From Amycolatopsis alba DSM 44262 (GTDB lineage Bacteria; Actinomycetota; Actinomycetes; Mycobacteriales; Pseudonocardiaceae): a stretch of DNA of 64,000 nt. The position numbers and the translations under genes were made by a program. The notes under the pieces were generated by a model, which saw only the letters and a list, made by a program, of their open reading frames with translations, searched no databases and was not told the DNA's origin. The stretch is from assembly GCF_000384215.1 (NCBI RefSeq), contig NZ_KB913032.1, positions 2,311,665 through 2,375,664 of the forward strand. Reading direction: 5' to 3'. This document shows, one piece after another, positions 9,892 to 17,320 of the stretch (position 1 is the first letter of the stretch; every line of letters starts with the position of its first letter).

Positions 9892-10485
9892 GTGGCTCAT
9901 CGGCTCTTCCTCCTCCGGCATGGTCAGACCGAGTGGTCCGTCAACGGACGGCACACCGGACGCACCGACATCCCGCTCACGGCCGCGGGCGAAGGGCAGG
10001 CCCGCGCGGCGGGCGGCACCCTGCGCGCGGTGCTCGGCGGAAGCCCCGCGCTCGTCCTCTCCAGCCCCCGCACCCGCGCGCTGCGGACGGCCGAGCTGGC
10101 CGGGTTGCGCGTCGACGAGGTCACCGAAGAGCTGGCCGAATGGGACTACGGCGACTACGAAGGCGTCACCACGCCCGTGATCCGCGAAACCGTTCCCGGC
10201 TGGACGGTCTGGTCGCATCCGATCCCCGGCGGCGAAAGCGCGGAGGACGTCAACACCCGCGCGGACAAGCTGATCGACAGCGTCCGCGAGCCGCTCGGCA
10301 AGGGTGACGTGATCCTGGTCGGCCACGGTCACTTCAGCCGCGTGCTGGTCGCGCGCTGGATCGGCCTGCCGTCGACGGCGGGCGTCCACTTCGGACTCGA
10401 CCCGGCCGGTGTCGCGGTGCTCGGCGACGAACGCGGCGAGCCGCAGATCGAACACCTCAACCTGCTCCCCACCACAGAGGACTGA
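9892..10485 (+). CDS. Histidine phosphatase family protein
   Basis: Phosphatase of the phosphoglycerate-mutase-like superfamily (197 aa). The RHG motif LRHGQTEWS near the N-terminus carries the phospho-acceptor His. SSPRTRALRTAELAG supplies the second Arg, and LVGHGHFSRVLVARWIG has the second catalytic His. The substrate (sugar phosphate or other small phosphoester) cannot be told from sequence. GTG at 9892 (VAHRLFLLRHG) is chosen because it places the RHG motif at the normal distance from the N-terminus; the very long open frame upstream is spurious. It runs directly into the acetyltransferase gene (1 bp apart), so the two form an operon. Confidence 0.88.
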   Translation: MAHRLFLLRHGQTEWSVNGRHTGRTDIPLTAAGEGQARAAGGTLRAVLGGSPALVLSSPRTRALRTAELAGLRVDEVTEELAEWDYGDYEGVTTPVIRETVPGWTVWSHPIPGGESAEDVNTRADKLIDSVREPLGKGDVILVGHGHFSRVLVARWIGLPSTAGVHFGLDPAGVAVLGDERGEPQIEHLNLLPTTED

Positions 10486-10486
10486 A

Positions 10487-10966
10487 ATGGACGACCGAAT
10501 CCGGCGGATCCGCGAAGAAGACGTCAACGCCGTCGTCCAGCTCGTCTACGACCTCGCCGAGTTCGAACGCGCCCCGGACGAATGCCACCTCACGCCCGAG
10601 CAGCTGCGCGTCGCCCTGTTCGGTGAAGCTCCGGGCCTGTTCGGTCACGTCGCCGAAGTCGGCGGCGAGATCGTCGGCTACGCGCTGTGGTTCCTCAACT
10701 TCTCCACGTGGCGCGGCGTGCACGGCATCTACCTGGAGGACCTCTACGTCCGCCCCGAGCAGCGCGGCTCCGGCCTCGGCAAGGCCCTGCTGGCCACCCT
10801 CGCGGCCGTCTGCGTCGAGCGCGGCTACGCCCGCCTCGAGTGGTCGGTGCTGAACTGGAACCCGGCTCAGGGCTTCTACAAGTCCCTCGGCGCGGTGCCG
10901 ATGGACGAGTGGACCGTCGACCGGCTCACCGACGAACCCCTCAAGGCGCTCGCCGCCCAGGTCTAG
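10487..10966 (+). CDS. GNAT family N-acetyltransferase
   Basis: 159-aa acetyl-CoA-dependent transferase of the diamine/spermidine N-acetyltransferase-like subgroup. It opens with IRRIREEDVNAVVQLVYDLAEFERAP, has the substrate-side LWFLNFSTWRGVHGIYLEDLYV and the acetyl-CoA loop RPEQRGSGLGKALL, and ends with WSVLNWNPAQGFYKSLGA. The E-D-L-Y-V-R-P...RGxGxG arrangement is as in SAT1-type enzymes, so a polyamine or thialysine substrate is plausible but unproven. The start lies 1 bp after the phosphatase stop, suggesting co-transcription. Confidence 0.87.
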   Translation: MDDRIRRIREEDVNAVVQLVYDLAEFERAPDECHLTPEQLRVALFGEAPGLFGHVAEVGGEIVGYALWFLNFSTWRGVHGIYLEDLYVRPEQRGSGLGKALLATLAAVCVERGYARLEWSVLNWNPAQGFYKSLGAVPMDEWTVDRLTDEPLKALAAQV

Positions 10967-11001
10967 CCCGGCCCGAAGACGCGACTCGGGTGCTCAGACC
11001 C

Positions 11002-11101
11002 GGAACTCACGTGACTGGAGGCGGAACTCGCAGGTACGGCTCCGATCACGCGAGTTCCGTCTCCAAGCACGCGAGTTCCGTCCCTGAGCACGCAAGCCCC
11101 G
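11002..11101. repeat. Inverted pairs of 21-bp repeats (GGAACTCGCGTG type)
   Basis: About 100 bp between the convergent GNAT and membrane-protein genes. On the left, two 21-bp units start GGAACTCACGTG and GGAACTCGCAGG. On the right, two units (11047-11067 and 11068-11088) start CACGCGAGTTCCGTC, the reverse complement, and a third partial unit starts CACGCAAG. The arms can fold into an extended imperfect hairpin. No coding sense was found. Confidence 0.75.
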
Positions 11102-11104
11102 AGT

Positions 11105-11578
11105 TCAGGAGTCGCGCTCTTCGCGTTCGCGGCGCGCCGCGCGCCCCGCGGCGCCGTCGCGTTCGGCGGCCTCTTCTTCGGTCTCGCCTTCCCGCAGCCC
11201 GAGCGCCCACGCGCGAGCCGGGCGGCGGAACAGCAGCACGATGACGGCGACGCCGATCAGGCCCAGCGGTACACCCCACAGCGGCTGCCCGGACGGGCCG
11301 GCGCCGTACCAGCCGACCCCGATCAGGATCAGCGCGACGACCACGCCGGGCGACCTCGCCCAGGTCTTCCCCAGCACCAGCCCGGCCGCGCAGGCCACCG
11401 TTCCGGCGGCGAGGACGAGGTAATAGACGACCTCGGCCAGCAGGTTCTCCGGTCCGGCCTGGCCGTTGACCAGGAGCAGGACGGCGAACACGATCAGGGC
11501 GAGCCCCGGCAGCGCGGTGATGACCCCGGCGAGGCGGACTTCACGGGGCGCGGGCGAGAGCTTGTCGGCGATGGACAC
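11105..11578 (-). CDS. Small integral membrane protein, unknown function
   Basis: 157-aa protein with four hydrophobic segments (LAGVITALPGLALIVFAVLLL; VVYYLVLAAGTVACAAGLVL; SPGVVVALILIGVGWYGAG; WGVPLGLIGVAVIVLLF) and a charged Glu/Arg-rich cytoplasmic tail (GLREGETEEEAAERDG...). I do not recognise the family. GTG at 11578 (VSIADKLSPAPREVR) is preferred because GGAAGG lies upstream; the longer frame is not obviously coding. It is isolated and convergent with the GNAT gene. Confidence 0.65.
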   Translation of the reverse strand: MSIADKLSPAPREVRLAGVITALPGLALIVFAVLLLVNGQAGPENLLAEVVYYLVLAAGTVACAAGLVLGKTWARSPGVVVALILIGVGWYGAGPSGQPLWGVPLGLIGVAVIVLLFRRPARAWALGLREGETEEEAAERDGAAGRAARREREERDS

Positions 11579-11907
11579 GGCGAAACAGCCTTCCAGGCTT
11601 CCGGACACGGCGCTCCACCAGGGCGGGTCACCGTACGTGAGCACTTTCAATCGTATGCCACCCGGTCGGCCGTTTTCGTCCGGCCGCCGACAGGGAAAAA
11701 ATAAGGATGTCGTCGATGAGCGGGCGGTCGCTCGGGTGCACTTGTCACGACGGAGCTGTCATTCACCGGCAGTGAAGGAGGGACGCCCGCCACAGGGGCC
11801 TCACGGTGCTGTCTCAAAGGCGTGCTGCCTCGAGGACGCCTCCGCGGCTGAGCTTCGCGTCACGTGAAGCTCCCACCTTCGGGCCGGAGTCACTTACCCT
11901 GCGGTAT

Positions 11908-12834
11908 GTGCGTGCAATCCTCGTCGTGAACCCCCAGGCCACCTCGACCACCGCCGGTGGCCGTGACGTGCTGGCGCACGCGCTGGCCAGCCAGGTCAAA
12001 CTCGACGTGGTGGAGACCGACTATCGCGGCCACGCGATGGCCGTCGCCCGGTCCGCCGCCCGTGACGGGATCGACCTGGTGGTCGCCCACGGCGGCGACG
12101 GCACGGTCAACGAAGTGGTCAACGGTCTCCTCGCGGACGCCGACGGCGATCCGGGGAAGGTCGGCGACATCCCCATGCTCGGTGTCGTGCCGGGCGGCTC
12201 GGCGAACGTCTTCGCCCGCGCACTGGGCATCGCGCACGATCCGGTGGAAGCGACCCATCAGCTCCTCAACGCCATCGAGAACGACCGAAGCCGCAAAGTC
12301 GGCCTCGGGATCGCCGACGGCCACTGGTTCACCTTCAACGCCGGCCTGGGCTGGGACGCCGACGTCGTCGGCCGCGTGGCCAAGCGGCGGGGCAAGCAAA
12401 CCAGCGCGGGGCTCTACATGAGGGCCGCGGTGGCGTCACATCTGCGGCCCCCGCTCGGCCGTCCGTCCCTCACCGTCAGGATTCCGGGTGAAGAGCCCAC
12501 CGAAGTGCTGACCGCTTTCGTGTCGAACACCGATCCGTGGAGTTACCTGGGGGACCGTCCGGTCCACCTGAACCCCGGCAGCTCGTTCGACACGGGATTG
12601 GGCCTTTTCGCGTTGAGCGGTCTGGGATTGCCCACCGTGTTCAAGCATGTACGGCAGGCATTGCTCACGAAGAGCAACCAACGCGGACGACGTCTCCTTC
12701 GTCACGATGACCTGCCGATGATCCGCATCGACGCTGCTGAACCGGTAAACTTCCAGGTGGACGGCGACCTCGTCGGCCAGCGGAAGAGGGTGGAGTTCTT
12801 CAGCGTCCCGGAAGCACTGACAGTAATCGTGTGA
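11908..12834 (+). CDS. Diacylglycerol kinase family lipid kinase
   Basis: Cytosolic/peripheral lipid kinase (308 aa) of the DagK/YegS family, phosphorylating diacylglycerol or a related lipid. The N-terminus is ILVVNPQATSTTAGG. The nucleotide-binding GGDGTVNEVVNGLL is near residue 62, LGVVPGGSANVFARAL replaces the more common GTGNDFAR, and the C-terminal beta-domain ends VNFQVDGDLVGQRKRVEF. The gene sits next to whiB1, as in M. tuberculosis (Rv3218). GTG at 11908 gives VRAILVVNPQ, the normal N-terminus; the overlapping ATG at 11906 is out of frame. A terminator hairpin follows at 12908. Confidence 0.9.
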   Translation: MRAILVVNPQATSTTAGGRDVLAHALASQVKLDVVETDYRGHAMAVARSAARDGIDLVVAHGGDGTVNEVVNGLLADADGDPGKVGDIPMLGVVPGGSANVFARALGIAHDPVEATHQLLNAIENDRSRKVGLGIADGHWFTFNAGLGWDADVVGRVAKRRGKQTSAGLYMRAAVASHLRPPLGRPSLTVRIPGEEPTEVLTAFVSNTDPWSYLGDRPVHLNPGSSFDTGLGLFALSGLGLPTVFKHVRQALLTKSNQRGRRLLRHDDLPMIRIDAAEPVNFQVDGDLVGQRKRVEFFSVPEALTVIV

Positions 12835-12907
12835 CGACCGGACCGCTGATCGCCTGCGGCAAAGTACGACCTGCCGCTCATCGACGCAGAACCTCCGCTC
12901 ACCGCAT

Positions 12908-12932
12908 CGGCCTTCCCATCGGGAGGCCGTTT
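12908..12932 (+). terminator. Intrinsic terminator after the DagK-like gene
   Basis: Hairpin CGGCCTTCCC-ATC-GGGAGGCCG with one bulged base, followed by TTT, 74 bp downstream of the lipid-kinase stop and before the whiB1 control region. Confidence 0.6.
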
Positions 12933-13019
12933 CGGAACGAAACCGCAGGTCAGAAGCGTCGCTCGGCCGGGTGAGCTGACTCACCGATCTTCAGAAAACC
13001 CTTGTCGAAACGGGTGCTT

Positions 13020-13035
13020 CGTGAAAGCATTCACA
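13020..13035 (+). promoter_or_regulatory. Probable CRP-family (cAMP receptor protein) site upstream of whiB1
   Basis: CGTGA-AAGCAT-TCACA matches the TGTGA-N6-TCACA consensus with one mismatch, and lies 72 bp upstream of the whiB1 ATG. In M. tuberculosis whiB1 is controlled by Cmr/CRP sites upstream of its promoter, so the context fits. The site is seen in sequence; regulation is inferred. Confidence 0.6.
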
Positions 13036-13107
13036 AGCACCCAAAAAAACGACCGCCATGACGACTATGGCGCGGAGTACCGCGCCGTTATGAAGGAGCT
13101 CAGAAAC

Positions 13108-13362
13108 ATGGACTGGCGCCATGACGCGGCCTGCCGAGACGAGGACCCCGAGCTGTTCTTCCCGGTGGGAACCAGCGGTCCTGCTCTGTCGCAGGTAACT
13201 CAGGCGAAATCCGTGTGCCACCGCTGCACCGTCGCTTCCGACTGCCTGGCCTGGGCTTTGGCCAGCGGGCAGGACGCAGGCGTCTGGGGCGGGATGAGCG
13301 AGGACGAGCGACGGGCCCTGAAGCGCCGTCGTACGCACATCGGCACGCGTACCTCCGCCTGA
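13108..13362 (+). CDS. whiB1: WhiB1 family iron-sulfur transcription factor
   Basis: 84-aa Wbl protein with the same length as mycobacterial WhiB1. The four cluster-ligand cysteines are C9, C37, C40 and C46 (MDWRHDAAC; CHRCTVASDC). The GVWGG turn follows (DAGVWGGMSEDERRALKRR) and a basic tail RRTHIGTRTSA binds DNA. It carries an NO-sensitive 4Fe-4S cluster and partners the primary sigma factor in characterised homologues. ATG 13108 is chosen over an upstream in-frame start because AAGGAG precedes it and it gives the conserved MDWRH start. It lies between the DagK-like and pdtaS genes, as in mycobacteria. Confidence 0.95.
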   Translation: MDWRHDAACRDEDPELFFPVGTSGPALSQVTQAKSVCHRCTVASDCLAWALASGQDAGVWGGMSEDERRALKRRRTHIGTRTSA

Positions 13363-13566
13363 GTTTTTCAAGACTCAGCACGCTTCATCGCAGTAACCAA
13401 AATCGAGTAGCACCCCAAGCTTCGGGAAATCCCGCGGCGCAGTGGCTGTATGGCCCTGTGTCGCGAGGTGATACGTACCCGACTTGAGCTTAACAAGCGA
13501 GGCCGACACACCCCCACGGGGGTATGGCTTCCAGGACTTTTCCCAGTCCTCCCGCGGAACCGTTAC

Positions 13567-13601
13567 AGGGCCGGCGCCACTTCTCTTCGGGCGCCGGCCC
13601 T
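13567..13601 (+). terminator. Strong hairpin terminator after whiB1
   Basis: Perfect 12-bp arms AGGGCCGGCGCC and GGCGCCGGCCCT around an 11-nt loop, followed by TAAAACG rather than a T tract. It probably ends whiB1 transcription. Confidence 0.75.
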
Positions 13602-13620
13602 AAAACGTGTCCGGATGAGA

Positions 13621-13650
13621 CTGTCCCTTGAGGATGATCACCAGGGACAG
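13621..13650 (-). terminator. Hairpin downstream of pdtaS
   Basis: Arms CTGTCCCT and AGGGACAG around a 14-nt loop, 20 bp beyond the leftward pdtaS stop. Probably its terminator. Confidence 0.55.
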
Positions 13651-13670
13651 TCCACTGCGGACTCCCGAAA

Positions 13671-15194
13671 TCACAGCCGCCGGGAAAGCGGGATCCGCAA
13701 GGCCGCTTCGGTTCCCGCCCGGCGGCCGCCTGCTTCCTCGGCCTCCCCGCGCAGCCCGCGGATCGACAGCGAGCCGCGCAGTTCCGACTCCACCAGGGTC
13801 CGCACGATCTGCAGTCCGAGACCGTCGCTGCGTTCCAGGGAGAAGCCCGAAGGCAGCCCGCGCCCGTTGTCGCGGATGACGACGTCGAGCCAGCGGGCCG
13901 ACCGTTCCACCACGAGTTCGACCTTGCCCGGCCGCCCGTCGGGGAACGCGTGCTCGATGGCGTTCTGGACCAGTTCGGCCAGCACCATCACCAACGGCGT
14001 CGCGATCTCGGCGACGACGACGCCGAACGAACCCGTGCGCGAAAGCCCGACCTGCGATTCGGCCGTCGCGACCTCGCCGACCATCGGGAGGACGTTGTCG
14101 AGCAGCTTGTCGAGGTCGACCCGCTCGTCCACCGAGATGGACAGCGCCTCGTGCACCATCGCGATCGACGAGACCCGGCGCACCGACTCGCCGAGCGCGA
14201 GCCGCGCCTCCTCGCTGGAGGTCCGGCGCGACTGGAGCCGCAGCAACGCGGCGACGGTCTGCAGGTTGTTCTTCACCCGGTGGTGGATCTCGCGGATGGT
14301 CGCGTCCTTCGACAGGAGGGCGCGGTCACGGCGCTTCACCTCGGTGACGTCGCGCACCAGCACCAGCGCGCCGGCGGCCTGCCCGGCGGGACGCAGCGGC
14401 AGCGCACGGAACAGCACGACGGCGCCGCGGCGGGAATCGGCCTCCGTGCGGCTGCTGGGCTTGCCGTCGAGCGCCTCGATGATCCGGTGCGAAACCTCGG
14501 TCGCGTCGAACGGGTCACGGATGAGCGACCTGGTCAGCGGTGCGAGGCGCTGCCCGACGAGGTCGGATTCATGCCCCATCCGGTGATAGGCCGACAGCCC
14601 GTTCGGGCTGGCGAAGACCACCGTGCCGGTCGGGTCGAGGCGGATCAGGCCGTCGCCGACGCGTGGGCTGGTGTGCGTGTCCGTCTGGTTCCCCGGACTG
14701 GGGAAGGTGCCGTCGACGATCATCTGGCACAGGTCGCCCGCGCTGCCGAGATAGGCGATCTCCAGCGGGCTCGGCACCCGCGAGGCAGCCAGGTTCGTCT
14801 CGCGGCTGAGGACGGCGATCACCGTTCCGCCGAACACCACCGGGATGGCCTCGCGGCGCATCGGCAGGTCGCGGTACCAATGCGGGTCCTCTTCGCGGCA
14901 GATCCGCACCTCGCGGCTCGCCTTGGCCAGCTGCGGATGCTCGTCCTCGGTGAACCGGGTGCCGACGACGTCCTCCGGATGGGCCGTCGGCGCCGTCGTC
15001 GGGCGCGCGTGCGCGACGCAGACGTAGTCGCCGCCGTCGGGTTGCAGCTCCTGTGAGACGGCGACCCAGAGCAGGAAGTCGGCGAAGGACAGGTCGGCCA
15101 GCAGCTGCCATTCGGCGACCACGGTCTGGAGATGGTCCGCGGCTTCGCCGGACAGGCCGGTGTTCTCCGCGAGCAGATCGGAAAGGGTGGACAC
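13671..15194 (-). CDS. pdtaS: PdtaS-like cytosolic sensor histidine kinase
   Basis: Soluble HisKA_2-type kinase (507 aa) that in mycobacteria phosphorylates the RNA-binding antiterminator PdtaR. Order: N-terminal GAF-like domain (LLAENTGLSGEAADHLQTVV onward), a PAS domain around residues 180-285 (GTVVFASPNGLSAYHRMG), the phospho-acceptor His near residue 303 (REIHHRVKNNLQTVAALLRL), and a C-terminal HATPase with N-box LAELVQNAIEHAF and G-box DNGRGLPSGF. No transmembrane segment. GTG 15194 gives VSTLSDLLAENT, matching the mycobacterial N-terminus. No pdtaR is adjacent. It follows whiB1 in the conserved order. Confidence 0.92.
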   Translation of the reverse strand: MSTLSDLLAENTGLSGEAADHLQTVVAEWQLLADLSFADFLLWVAVSQELQPDGGDYVCVAHARPTTAPTAHPEDVVGTRFTEDEHPQLAKASREVRICREEDPHWYRDLPMRREAIPVVFGGTVIAVLSRETNLAASRVPSPLEIAYLGSAGDLCQMIVDGTFPSPGNQTDTHTSPRVGDGLIRLDPTGTVVFASPNGLSAYHRMGHESDLVGQRLAPLTRSLIRDPFDATEVSHRIIEALDGKPSSRTEADSRRGAVVLFRALPLRPAGQAAGALVLVRDVTEVKRRDRALLSKDATIREIHHRVKNNLQTVAALLRLQSRRTSSEEARLALGESVRRVSSIAMVHEALSISVDERVDLDKLLDNVLPMVGEVATAESQVGLSRTGSFGVVVAEIATPLVMVLAELVQNAIEHAFPDGRPGKVELVVERSARWLDVVIRDNGRGLPSGFSLERSDGLGLQIVRTLVESELRGSLSIRGLRGEAEEAGGRRAGTEAALRIPLSRRL

Positions 15195-15300
15195 GTCCCC
15201 ATCCAAGCAGGGTGAGGGCCGCATGACACACTGGACAGGTTGACCCTGGCCCAGCGGTGTCGTATCACCCCGCGAGGGCCACTCGGACGAGGAGTGAAAC

Positions 15301-15375
15301 ATGTCGAAGCGCGCCCGCAAGCGTCGCGACCGTAAGAAGAACGGCGCGAACCACGGCAAGAAGCCCAACTCCTGA
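15301..15375 (+). CDS. Ribosomal protein bL37 (24 aa)
   Basis: Very short gene: MSKRARKRRDRKKNGANHGK plus four residues, then TGA. The Lys/Arg-rich pattern ending in NHGKKPNS matches bL37, the actinobacterial large-subunit protein seen in mycobacterial ribosome structures (AURKAIP1/COX24-like domain). GAGGAG lies 6 nt before the ATG and a strong hairpin follows within 16 bp, so it has its own transcript. Automatic gene callers often miss it because of size. It is divergent from pdtaS and convergent with rsrA. Confidence 0.9.
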   Translation: MSKRARKRRDRKKNGANHGKKPNS

Positions 15376-15390
15376 TCATCGATCAGACAG

Positions 15391-15427
15391 CGAAGGCCCC
15401 CGCACCGATCCGGTACGGGGGCCTTCG
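15391..15427. terminator. Bidirectional hairpin terminator, bL37 / rsrA
   Basis: Arms CGAAGGCCCCCGCAC and GTACGGGGGCCTTCG (one mismatch) around a 7-nt loop, between the bL37 stop and the leftward rsrA stop. Suits termination from both sides. Confidence 0.75.
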
Positions 15428-15442
15428 TGTGTCCTGAGCGGG

Positions 15443-15766
15443 CTACTCGAAAGTCTGCTCGATCTTGACCTCGGTGCGTTCGATGGTGATCGCGCCCTTG
15501 GTCTGCACGGTCTGGCGGATCGAGGCCCGCAGCCGGGACTTGAGGTCGTCCGGCGCGTGGTCACCGCCGCACTTGCGGGCGAGGAGCTGCTTGATGTGCT
15601 CGTCGATGCCGTATTCCTCGAGGCACGGCGGGCAGTCCTCGATGTGCTTGCGCAGGGCGGCGTCGCGCTCGGCGCTGCACTCCCTGTCGAGGAGCAGGTA
15701 GATGTCGGCGAGGGCTTCCTCGCACTTGACCTTGTCGTCGGCGCCGGAGCAGTAGTCGTCGGTCAT
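15443..15766 (-). CDS. rsrA: Zinc-binding anti-sigma factor RsrA
   Basis: 107-aa ZAS-family redox sensor that holds SigR inactive when reduced and releases it on thiol oxidation. The ligand pattern C15...H41-x3-C45-x2-C48 ([15 protein letters not shown]) has the same spacing as S. coelicolor RsrA (C11, H37, C41, C44). The C-terminal half has [18 protein letters not shown] and a strand-rich tail [12 protein letters not shown]. Its ATG overlaps the sigR stop (ATGA at 15763-15766), the usual sigma/anti-sigma coupling. Confidence 0.95.
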   Translation of the reverse strand: MTDDYCSGADDKVKCEEALADIYLLLDRECSAERDAALRKHIEDCPPCLEEYGIDEHIKQLLARKCGGDHAPDDLKSRLRASIRQTVQTKGAITIERTEVKIEQTFE

Positions 15767-16533
15767 CGCCCCGCCACCTCCTGCTGTTTGCCCGCGCGGA
15801 TGAAGCCCCGTTCGCGGGCCACGTCGGCGAGCAGGTCGCGGAGCTGGGCGCGGCCGCGGTGCAGCCGGGACATCACGGTGCCGATGGGCGTGTCCATGAT
15901 CTCGGCGATCTCCTTGTACGCGAAACCTTCGACATCGGCGAGGTAGACCGCGAGGCGGAACTCCTCGGGCAGCTTCTGCAGCGCTTCCTTGACGTCGGCG
16001 TCGGGCAGGTTGTCCATCGCTTCGACCTCGGCCGAGCGCAGCCCGCTGGAGGTGTGACTCTCCGCCTTGGCGATCTGCCAGTCGGTGATCTCCTCGGTCG
16101 GCTGCTGCACCGGCTGGCGCTGACGCTTGCGGTAGCCGTTGATGTAGGTGTTCGTGAGGATGCGGTACATCCACGCCTTGAGGTTCGTACCCGCCTTGAA
16201 GGACGCGAAGGCCGCGTACGCCTTCAGGTACGTCTCCTGGACGAGGTCCTCGGCGTCGGCCGGATTCCGGGTCATCCGCATGGCGGCCGAGTACAACTGG
16301 TCGAGCAGGGGCATCGCGTCCCGCTCGAAGCGCTCGGCCCGCGCGGCCGCCTCTTCGGCGTCCGTGCCCGTGTCCGGCGCGGGATTCTGCGTGCTCGGCA
16401 AACCGTTCCCTTCCCGATCGGCGTCGATGCGCTTGTGCGCATGAGACGTCGTCGAGTTTACGCGCGGACGGATCACCTGGCCGCCCGGCGTGCGCGGGAT
16501 CAGGATTCGGGGAGCTTCGAGTGTGGTGGACAC
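15763..16533 (-). CDS. sigR: RNA polymerase sigma factor SigR/SigH (thiol-oxidative stress)
   Basis: ECF sigma factor. Region 2 is [20 protein letters not shown] to [20 protein letters not shown], with the core-binding [14 protein letters not shown]. Region 4 is [20 protein letters not shown] and [17 protein letters not shown]. Two starts are plausible. GTG 16533 gives 256 aa and lies only a few bases downstream of a SigR-type promoter. TTG 16401 gives 212 aa, close to M. tuberculosis SigH, with GGGAAGGG upstream. Two SigR isoforms of this kind are known in Streptomyces. It is coupled to rsrA by a 4-bp overlap. Confidence 0.95.
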   Translation of the reverse strand: MSTTLEAPRILIPRTPGGQVIRPRVNSTTSHAHKRIDADREGNGLPSTQNPAPDTGTDAEEAAARAERFERDAMPLLDQLYSAAMRMTRNPADAEDLVQETYLKAYAAFASFKAGTNLKAWMYRILTNTYINGYRKRQRQPVQQPTEEITDWQIAKAESHTSSGLRSAEVEAMDNLPDADVKEALQKLPEEFRLAVYLADVEGFAYKEIAEIMDTPIGTVMSRLHRGRAQLRDLLADVARERGFIRAGKQQEVAGR

Positions 16534-16542
16534 GTGCCTTTC

Positions 16543-16569
16543 AACAGTGCGGCCCGGCCGGGCATTCCC
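16543..16569 (-). promoter_or_regulatory. SigR-dependent autoregulatory promoter
   Basis: On the minus strand GGGAAT (complement of 16564-16569), an 18-bp spacer, and GTT (complement of 16543-16545). This is exactly the GGAAT-N18-GTT consensus of SigR/SigH promoters. The expected start point falls about 3 nt before the GTG at 16533, so the stress-induced mRNA would be almost leaderless and encode the long SigR form. Confidence 0.85.
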
Positions 16570-16591
16570 GGCGCGCTCGTAGACTTCGCCC

Positions 16592-17068
16592 ATGGCAGGC
16601 AAGGGAACCCCGGCGACGGCGCTGCTGGCGAAGCAGAAAGTGGCGCACGTTCTGCACGCCTACGACCACGACCCGCGGGCCGGGTCGTACGGCCTCGAAG
16701 CCGTCGAAGCGCTGGGGCTCGACCCCGAGCGCGTGTTCAAGACCTTGGTCGCCGACGTCGACGGGAAACTGACCGTCGGCGTGGTCCCGGTCACCGGCCA
16801 GCTGGATCTGAAGGCCCTTGCCGCCGCCGCGGGCGGGAAGAAGGCGAAGATGGCCGACCCCGCGGCCGCCCAACGCGCGACGGGGTACGTGCTCGGCGGG
16901 ATCTCGCCGCTCGGGCACCGGAGCCGGCTGCCGGTGGTGATCGACGCCTCGGCGGAGAAGTTCGAGACCGTGCACTGCTCGGCCGGGCGTCGCGGCCTCG
17001 AAGTCGAACTCGCGCCGGGTGATCTGGTACGGCTCACGGGCGCCGTGGTCGCCCCGATCGCGGGGTGA
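16592..17068 (+). CDS. ybaK: Cys-tRNA(Pro)/Cys-tRNA(Cys) deacylase YbaK
   Basis: Editing enzyme (158 aa) that hydrolyses misacylated Cys-tRNA(Pro). Family features: [22 protein letters not shown] at the N-terminus, [21 protein letters not shown] with the substrate-binding Lys region, [48 protein letters not shown] and [22 protein letters not shown] 16592 is the only sensible start. It is divergent from sigR across 58 bp holding the SigR promoter, so its own promoter overlaps a stress promoter region. Confidence 0.93.
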   Translation: MAGKGTPATALLAKQKVAHVLHAYDHDPRAGSYGLEAVEALGLDPERVFKTLVADVDGKLTVGVVPVTGQLDLKALAAAAGGKKAKMADPAAAQRATGYVLGGISPLGHRSRLPVVIDASAEKFETVHCSAGRRGLEVELAPGDLVRLTGAVVAPIAG

Positions 17069-17130
17069 TCTCCCGCGTTCAGTCGACTGCTTGGGTCACC
17101 GTGGTGCCGGCCTGCGTGCCGGCTTCGGGT

Positions 17131-17183
17131 GTCGCGAAAGCCACTTTCGGGACGTCTGGTGTCGCGAAAGTGGCTTTCGCGAC
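17131..17183. repeat. Twin-hairpin repeat, copy 2 (23-7-23)
   Basis: Modules GTCGCGAAAG/CCA/CTTTCGGGAC and GTCGCGAAAG/TGG/CTTTCGCGAC with the 7-bp spacer GTCTGGT. One G·G mismatch in the first stem; the second stem is perfect. It follows ybaK and precedes a co-directional membrane-protein gene, the only copy of this core type not between convergent genes. Confidence 0.9.
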
Positions 17184-17320
17184 ACCCGACGTGGCAGCAA
17201 GTGGGTCGGGGTGGTCACCCTCCCGAGGGAGCAGGGTCGGTCCGGAGCGGGAAGATCACGCGCCCGTGCTGGGGAATCGTCGTCGGCAAGCGAACGACGA
17301 ACTCCTGGGGAGCGACGAAA

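Larger units (their letters stand above)
13363..13670. other. Convergent intergenic region whiB1/pdtaS
   Basis: 308 bp without a gene. It contains two hairpins (13567-13601 and 13621-13650, listed separately). The left 200 bp holds nothing recognised. Confidence 0.5.

Noticed and set aside
17129..17290. Short frames translating MSRKPLSG...SRKWLSRHP at several places
   Set aside because: These peptides are just the twin-hairpin repeat read in one frame; they recur wherever the repeat occurs and have no independent coding signals.
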